Shown here: positions 59,461-64,000 of the stretch, piece by piece
How the letters are laid out: every line of letters begins with the position of its first letter
Numbering within the stretch: the stretch's first letter is position 1
NCBI RefSeq assembly: GCF_028657195.3
Contig: NZ_JANCPR020000016.1
Span: 62,001 to 126,000 of the forward strand
From: Streptomyces iconiensis
Lineage (GTDB): Bacteria; Actinomycetota; Actinomycetes; Streptomycetales; Streptomycetaceae
Direction of reading: 5' to 3'
DNA length: 64,000 bases
Notes under the pieces: generated by a model
Told to the model about the DNA's origin: nothing
Database searches by the model: none
The model's input: only the letters and a program-made list of their open reading frames with translations
Made by a program: the position numbers and the translations under genes

Positions 59461-60786
59461 ATGGCCGACCGGTACCTTCATTGGACACACACAGGCCCCG
59501 GCCGTTTCCTCACACGCCGGCTCGGCCTCCCCCGGCCCGAGCGACTGCACCGCTGGTCGGCGGAGCGGCCCACGCTGGAAGGAGGCCCGCTGCTGCACCT
59601 CGCGACCGCGCACGCGCGCGACGAGAAAGAGCTGGCAGCGGTGCTCGACGGCTGTGGCGTACCGGTCGTACGTGCGCTTGCCGAGGGGTCCGGCACGCCC
59701 TGCGCCGTCGTGGTGGACGCTACGGGCATCGGCGCCGTACCGGAACTGCGGGGCATTCACGAGCTGTTGCACCCTGTCGTGCGCGCCCTCGCGCCCTGCG
59801 GACGTGTGGTCGTTCTGGGGGCCGCACCCTCGCCGGACGACCACCATCAGGCGGCGGCGCAGCAGGCGCTGGAGGGGTTCGTACGCTCCCTCGCCAAGGA
59901 GCTGCGCCGGGGCAGCACCGCCCAACTCGTGCGCCTCGCACCCGGGACAGCGCCGGGGGCGGCGGCCTCCACCCTGCGCTTCCTCCTCTCGCCCCGTTCC
60001 GCCTTCGTCAGCGGGCAGGTCATCGAGGTGGGGGCCGGGGAGGAGAGCGGCACCGCGGGCGGGCGCGCGCGTACCGCGCTGGTGACCGGGGCGGCGCGGG
60101 GGATCGGGGCCCAGGTCGCCGGCACGCTCGCTGCGGGGGGTGCGCGGGTGCTGTGCCTCGATGTGCCGCAGGCCGGCGGCGATCTCGAACAGGTCGCCGC
60201 ACGCGTGGGCGGCACGGCGCTGCCGCTCGACATCACCGCGTCCGACGCGGGTGCGCGTATCGCCGACGCGCTGCCTGCCGGGGGGTTGGATGTCCTCGTG
60301 CACAATGCCGGCATCACCCGCGACCGCAAGCTCGCCAACATGCCGTCAGAGCGCTGGGACCCGGTGCTCGATGTGAACCTCGGCGGTGTGCTGCGTACCA
60401 CCGACCATCTGCTGGCAGCCGGTGCTCTCCGGGGAGCGCGCGTCGTCGCCACCGCGTCGATCGCGGGCATCGCGGGGAACATGGGCCAGACCAACTACGC
60501 GGCGAGCAAGGCCGGGATCATCGGCCTCGTACGCTCCCTCGCGCCCCGTGCACGCGCCGAGCACGGAACCACCGTCAACGCCGTGGCGCCCGGCTTCATC
60601 GAGACGCGGATGACAGCGGCCGTCCCCTTCCTCGTCCGCGAGGCGGGGCGGCGTATGAACTCCCTGTCCCAGGGCGGGCTTCCCGTGGACGTGGCCGAGA
60701 CCGTCGCCTGGCTGGCCGCTCCCGAGTCAGGGGCCGTCAACGGGCAGGTCGTGCGCGTGTGCGGCCAGAGCCTTCTGGGCGCGTGA
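59461..60786 (+). CDS. High-molecular-weight 3-oxoacyl-ACP/CoA reductase (FabG4-like)
   Basis: A 441-residue two-domain reductase. Residues 1-195 form a degenerate flavodoxin-like N-terminal domain, and 200-441 form the SDR domain with GAARGIG, NAGIT, and the catalytic Tyr346 and Lys350 (YAASK). This length is characteristic of mycobacterial FabG4, which reduces long-chain 3-oxoacyl-CoA with NADH. GGAGGAG precedes ATG 59461. Followed by the MaoC dehydratase in the same direction. Confidence 0.92.
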   Translation: MADRYLHWTHTGPGRFLTRRLGLPRPERLHRWSAERPTLEGGPLLHLATAHARDEKELAAVLDGCGVPVVRALAEGSGTPCAVVVDATGIGAVPELRGIHELLHPVVRALAPCGRVVVLGAAPSPDDHHQAAAQQALEGFVRSLAKELRRGSTAQLVRLAPGTAPGAAASTLRFLLSPRSAFVSGQVIEVGAGEESGTAGGRARTALVTGAARGIGAQVAGTLAAGGARVLCLDVPQAGGDLEQVAARVGGTALPLDITASDAGARIADALPAGGLDVLVHNAGITRDRKLANMPSERWDPVLDVNLGGVLRTTDHLLAAGALRGARVVATASIAGIAGNMGQTNYAASKAGIIGLVRSLAPRARAEHGTTVNAVAPGFIETRMTAAVPFLVREAGRRMNSLSQGGLPVDVAETVAWLAAPESGAVNGQVVRVCGQSLLGA

Positions 60787-60817
60787 GACCCCGTACACCA
60801 ACGGAAAGCGACCCCGC

Positions 60818-61756
60818 ATGCCGAAGCTGACGCGTCCCCCGCATCTGGCACCCCACCTGGCGAAAGGCGCCCTCACCTCGCCCCGTAAGCGGCCCCCGTA
60901 CAAGGGCGCGCGGCTGCCCCCTGACGAGGTCACGCTCGTGGGCGCCGCCGTGGACCCCGCACGGCTTCGCGCGTACAACGCGGTCTGCCGCTTCCGGGGC
61001 GGGGCCACGCTCCCGCCCACCTACCCGCACATCATGGCGTTCCCGCTGGCCATGCGGCTGATGGCGGCGGCGGACTTCCCGTTCCCGCTGCTCGGCCTCA
61101 TCCATACGGGGATCACGGTGACGTGCCCCGTACCGCTCCCCGTCACCGCGCGGCCCACCCTCACCGTGCACGCCGAGGGGGTGGCCCCGCACCGCAAGGG
61201 GACGGAGTTCACGGTGGTCACCGGCGCCGAGCTGGACGGTACGACCGTATGGCACTCCCGCAGCACCTACCTGTGCCCGCACCGCACACGGGAGTCGGCC
61301 GCACGTGACACGGCGCGCGGGGAAGAGCCGGCGGGGCTTCCCGCGCGGGCGGCCTGGGACCTGCCCGCGGATCTCGGGCGCCGGTACGCGGCGGCTTCAG
61401 GGGACCGCAACCCCATCCATCTCCACCCGCTCACCGCGCGGCTGTTCGGCTTCCCGCGGCCGATCGCGCACGGCATGTGGACGTTCGCACGCTGCCTGGC
61501 GGAACTGGACGGAGACAGCGAAGGAGGCGGAGGGGGCAAGGGGGGCGAACTCACCGAGGCGCGCGCCGTGTTCAAGGCCCCCGTGCCGCTTCCCGCCACC
61601 GTCACCTTCGGCGCCGACGGGACCGGCGCCTTCGCGCTGCGCGGCGAGGAACCACACGGCGGGCGCAGCCGTACGCACCTCAGTGGACACGTGGAGCGGG
61701 CATCCAGCGGTGGCCCTTCATCAGGTTCTCCAGCCCCGCCCAGCAGAAGTTCATGA
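60818..61756 (+). CDS. MaoC family hydratase/dehydratase (HtdX-like)
   Basis: A 312-residue double-hotdog protein. The C-terminal half has the hydratase-2 motif AASGDRNPIHLHPLTARLFG followed by RPIAHGMW. The N-terminal half is a degenerate hotdog (TYPHIMAFPLAMRLM). HtdX in mycobacteria acts on 3-hydroxyacyl/enoyl thioesters and is encoded with FabG4 and FadA2. It starts 31 bases after the reductase. Its last 26 codons overlap the convergent TetR gene. Confidence 0.9.
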   Translation: MPKLTRPPHLAPHLAKGALTSPRKRPPYKGARLPPDEVTLVGAAVDPARLRAYNAVCRFRGGATLPPTYPHIMAFPLAMRLMAAADFPFPLLGLIHTGITVTCPVPLPVTARPTLTVHAEGVAPHRKGTEFTVVTGAELDGTTVWHSRSTYLCPHRTRESAARDTARGEEPAGLPARAAWDLPADLGRRYAAASGDRNPIHLHPLTARLFGFPRPIAHGMWTFARCLAELDGDSEGGGGGKGGELTEARAVFKAPVPLPATVTFGADGTGAFALRGEEPHGGRSRTHLSGHVERASSGGPSSGSPAPPSRSS

Positions 61757-62327
61757 GCGTCGCCGCCGTCTCCTTGGCCGAAGGGGCATCGTCCGTACGG
61801 GCGTTGGACCATTCGGCGAGGGACTCGGCGGCCCCCACGAGCGCGTGTGCCAGGCCCGACACCTCGCGCTCGGCCAGTTCACCGTCACAGCCCGCGTCCT
61901 TGGCCGCCTGGCCCAGCAGCAGCGTCACGATCGAGACGACCTCGACCCGCATCGCCGCGACCTCCCGCGCGAACGGCTCGCCCTGCGTCCGCGCCCTGTA
62001 CAGCACCGTCACCCCGTCGGGCCGTGCGGCCGTGTGCGCGAAGAAGGCACGCAGCCCGTTCCACAGCTGCTCGTCCGCCGGTATGTCCCGCTCCCGCGTC
62101 CCCTCCCGCACGGCCGCGATCAGCGCCCCCACCTCACGCCGCACACACGCCGTGAACAGCTCTTCCTTCGACTTCAGATACAGATAGACCAGCGGCTTGG
62201 AGACCCCGGCCGCCTCGGCTATGTCATCCATCGAGGCGGCCTGGTACCCATGCCGCGCGAAGGCCCCCACCGCCGCGTCAAGCATCTGCCGCTCCCTGAC
62301 TTCGCGCGGCATCCGCTTCTGCCCCAC
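61680..62327 (-). CDS. TetR/AcrR family transcriptional regulator
   Basis: A 215-residue regulator with the HTH REVRERQMLDAAVGAFARHG, then GVSKPLVYLYLKSKEELFTA. GTG 62327 or ATG 62312 are both possible starts. It overlaps the MaoC gene tail to tail by 77 bases, a hint of linked regulation. The ligand domain is of the type seen in fatty-acid regulators, but the effector is unknown. Likely target: the GTAA-TTAC dyads at 59414. Confidence 0.88.
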   Translation of the reverse strand: MGQKRMPREVRERQMLDAAVGAFARHGYQAASMDDIAEAAGVSKPLVYLYLKSKEELFTACVRREVGALIAAVREGTRERDIPADEQLWNGLRAFFAHTAARPDGVTVLYRARTQGEPFAREVAAMRVEVVSIVTLLLGQAAKDAGCDGELAEREVSGLAHALVGAAESLAEWSNARTDDAPSAKETAATLMNFCWAGLENLMKGHRWMPAPRVH

Positions 62328-62425
62328 ACCCGTCAACCCCTTACCCCCACGAACTCCCCACCCACGAACCGGTCCTGACCAGCCTACGCGGGGCGCCGTC
62401 CGCGAGGCCGCTGAGAAGCCCGAAT

Positions 62426-62460
62426 GCCCGTGCCCGGCCGTAGTTGGCCGGGGCACGGGC
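62426..62460 (-). terminator. Terminator of the symporter gene
   Basis: GCCCGTGCCCGGCC pairs with GGCCGGGGCACGGGC apart from one bulged G, with a 6-base loop, 29 bases past the stop. Confidence 0.85.
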
Positions 62461-62488
62461 TGGGAACCCGCGGTACGTGCGGTGAGGG

Positions 62489-63832
62489 TCAGCTCACCGT
62501 GGCGGGAGTCTTGGCGGGTGCCGGCTCCGAAACCGTGGGATCGGCGTCCTCGATGCTGAAGCTGCGCGCGTTGTCGAAGGTCTCGCGGTCCAGGATCTTC
62601 TCCTTGGCGGAGACCAGGACCGGTATCACGACCTGCCCGGCGACGTTGGTCGCCGTGCGCATCATGTCGAGGATGGGGTCGATGGCCAGCAGGAGGCCGA
62701 CGCCCTCCAGCGGGAGGCCCAGGGTCGACAGGGTGAGGGTGAGCATCACGGTCGCGCCGGTGAGGCCCGCCGTGGCGGCGGAGCCGATGACCGAGACGAA
62801 GACGATCAGCAGGTACTCCTTGATGCCCATGTCGACGTGGAAGAACTCCGCCACGAAGATCGCCGCGATGGCCGGGTAGATCGAGGCGCAGCCGTCCATC
62901 TTGGTCGTCGAGCCGAACGGCACGGCGAAGGACGCGTACTCCTTGGGAACGCCCAGGCGCTCGGTCACCTTCTGCGTCAGCGGCATCGTGCCGACCGAGG
63001 AACGGGAGACGAAGGCGAGCTGGATCGCGGGCCAGGCACCCCTGAAGAACTGGAGCGGGTTGACCTTGGCGACCGTGCCGAGCAGCAGCGGGTAGACGCC
63101 GAAGAGCACGATGGCGCAGCCGATGTAGATGTCGGCCGTGAACGTCGCGTAGCTGCCGATCAGGTGCCAGCCGTAGTCCTTGACGGCGGCGCCGATCAGG
63201 CCGATGCTGCCGATCGGGGCGAGGCGGATGATCCACCACAGCGCCTTCTGGAGCAGCGCCAGCACCGACTCGCCGAGGGACAGGATCGGTGCGGCCTTCT
63301 CACCGAGCTTGAGCGCGGCGATACCGACGACGACCGCCATGAAGACGATCTGGAGCACCTTCAGTTCGGTGAAGGGCGTGATGACGTCCGTCGGGATGAT
63401 CCCGGTGAGGAAGTCCAGCCACGAGCCCGAAGTGTCCGGCTTGCCCGCGTCCTTGGGCGAGAGGCCCGTACCCGAACCGGGGTTGGTGAGCAGGCCGATC
63501 ACCAGCCCGATGGCCACGGCGATCAGCGAGGTCGCCATGAACCACAGCAGTGTGCGGGTGGCGAGCCGCGCCGCGTTGTGCACGTTGCGCAGGTTGGTGA
63601 TCGAGATGGTGATCGCGAAGAAGACGAGCGGCGCGACCGCCAGCTTCAGCAGCTGGATGAAGATCTCGCCGACCTTCGTGAGCGTGGTGCCCAGCCAGGC
63701 GACGTCCCAGTTACGGGCGACCCAGCCGAGGACGACGCCGAGAACGAGACCGAGCAGGATCTGCGCCCAGAAGGGAATCCTGGGTATCCGGCGGCCGGTT
63801 GAAGGCGCGGGGGACGTATCGATCGAAGACAC
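62489..63832 (-). CDS. DAACS family Na+/H+-coupled symporter, probable L-cystine uptake protein (TcyP-like)
   Basis: A 447-residue dicarboxylate/amino acid:cation symporter with eight helices and two hairpin loops expected. The first re-entrant loop is the Ser-rich SRSSVGTMP, the substrate/Na+ site includes TKMDGCASIYPAI, and the last part has GLLLAIDPILDMMRTATNVA. GTG 63832 follows GGAG by seven bases. The family includes glutamate, C4-dicarboxylate and cystine transporters. A Cys-rich leader peptide directly upstream suggests cysteine-controlled expression and hence cystine as the substrate; that is inference. Confidence 0.88.
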   Translation of the reverse strand: MSSIDTSPAPSTGRRIPRIPFWAQILLGLVLGVVLGWVARNWDVAWLGTTLTKVGEIFIQLLKLAVAPLVFFAITISITNLRNVHNAARLATRTLLWFMATSLIAVAIGLVIGLLTNPGSGTGLSPKDAGKPDTSGSWLDFLTGIIPTDVITPFTELKVLQIVFMAVVVGIAALKLGEKAAPILSLGESVLALLQKALWWIIRLAPIGSIGLIGAAVKDYGWHLIGSYATFTADIYIGCAIVLFGVYPLLLGTVAKVNPLQFFRGAWPAIQLAFVSRSSVGTMPLTQKVTERLGVPKEYASFAVPFGSTTKMDGCASIYPAIAAIFVAEFFHVDMGIKEYLLIVFVSVIGSAATAGLTGATVMLTLTLSTLGLPLEGVGLLLAIDPILDMMRTATNVAGQVVIPVLVSAKEKILDRETFDNARSFSIEDADPTVSEPAPAKTPATVS

Positions 63833-63887
63833 GGACAGGCTCCGGAGGCTTCAGAGTTGGGTGGGGAGGAAGAGCGACGAGGGTTGC

Positions 63888-63905
63888 GCCGGAGAGTAGT
63901 CCGGC
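63888..63905 (-). promoter_or_regulatory. Hairpin between leader peptide and symporter gene
   Basis: GCCGGA and TCCGGC form a 6-bp stem with a 6-base loop, eight bases past the leader stop. It could be part of an attenuator. A second short dyad (CTCCGGAG) covers the symporter ribosome site. Confidence 0.4.
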
Positions 63906-63912
63906 CGCGCGC

Positions 63913-63981
63913 TCAGCGACAGGTCGCCGACATGCAGCGGCAGAGATCGACATGCAGCCGTGCCACGAGCGCCAAGCTCAT
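63913..63981 (-). CDS. Cysteine-containing leader peptide (HVDL type)
   Basis: A 22-residue open frame from ATG 63981 to TGA. Its second part reads RLHVDLCRCMSATC, with Cys at 14, 16 and 21. Short peptides with an R-x-HVDL-x-R motif and Cys codons near the end are known in actinobacteria upstream of sulfur-metabolism genes as putative attenuator leaders. No Shine-Dalgarno is visible, compatible with a leaderless transcript. It ends 80 bases before the symporter start, so ribosome stalling at Cys codons could control that gene. Confidence 0.75.
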   Translation of the reverse strand: MSLALVARLHVDLCRCMSATCR

Positions 63982-64000
63982 GTGCGCGTCAGAAGTGGTG

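Noticed and set aside
58078..60303. 741-residue version of the thiolase
   Set aside because: The upstream 300 codons are antisense to the FabG4-like gene; ATG 59388 matches the normal thiolase start.
61680..63239. 519-residue version of the TetR regulator
   Set aside because: The upstream part is a same-strand alternative frame over the symporter 3' end and a terminator.

Overview
The window is a contiguous piece of high-GC actinobacterial chromosome, almost certainly Streptomyces. Codons end overwhelmingly in G or C, GTG starts are common, and many families here are typical of that genus (DUF397/XRE pairs, DUF5954, HAF-repeat proteins, futalosine menaquinone genes beside complex I). Product names come from motif and family recognition by eye; no database search was run. 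Gene starts were chosen from ribosome-binding sites, codon use and usual family length.

Left part (1-25.7 kb): the start of the nuo operon (nuoA, nuoB, leftward) with a Rex-type operator; a secreted NlpC/P60 hydrolase with a strong terminator; then an IclR regulator divergent from a rightward eight-gene operon (3.86-10.25 kb). That operon encodes an amidohydrolase, a PRD protein, an SFCGS glycine-rich protein, DUF4312, membrane proteins DUF4311 and DUF4310, a DgaE-type PLP lyase fused to an HPr domain, and a KDPG-type aldolase. It looks like a PTS-like uptake and catabolic system for an acylated amino-sugar acid and is the best candidate here for an undescribed system. It is followed by secreted or membrane proteins of unknown role, an XRE/DUF397 pair, and a respiratory-quinone block: geranylgeranyl-reductase-like flavoprotein, menG, mqnC, a Ser/Thr kinase and mqnA, then a cold-shock gene and a frameshifted Uma2 gene.

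Middle part (25.7-46.4 kb): a leftward sugar/polyol catabolic operon (HAD phosphatase, 2-hydroxyacid dehydrogenase, FGGY kinase, dihydroxyacetone-kinase-like gene with a frameshift, RpiB-like isomerase) divergent from a DeoR regulator and a polyol-permease-type MFS transporter. Next come a TetR regulator, a DUF5701-like gene with an apparent CTG start, a decayed NCS1 permease, a DHA2 drug exporter, and a complete leftward peptide/nickel-type ABC transporter downstream of a C45 acyltransferase/hydrolase and divergent from an RpiR regulator.

Right part (46.4-64 kb): an unusual XRE-TetR fusion regulator with a 28-bp perfect palindrome in front, then genes matching carnitine degradation (beta-keto acid cleavage enzyme, carnitine dehydrogenase, betainyl-CoA thioesterase), a TauD dioxygenase, a secreted lipase, a SoxR-box quinone oxidoreductase that has lost its stop codon, a long-chain acyl-CoA synthetase, and a FadA2/FabG4/HtdX-like fatty-acid set with its own TetR regulator. 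The window closes with a DAACS-family symporter whose 5' leader encodes a small Cys-containing peptide of the HVDL type, pointing to cystine uptake under cysteine attenuation.

Intergenic spaces are rich in short tandem repeats (7-, 16-, 23-, 24-, 26- and 29-bp units) and contain two copies of a roughly 200-bp dispersed element. No CRISPR array, tRNA, rRNA, insertion sequence or phage gene was recognised.
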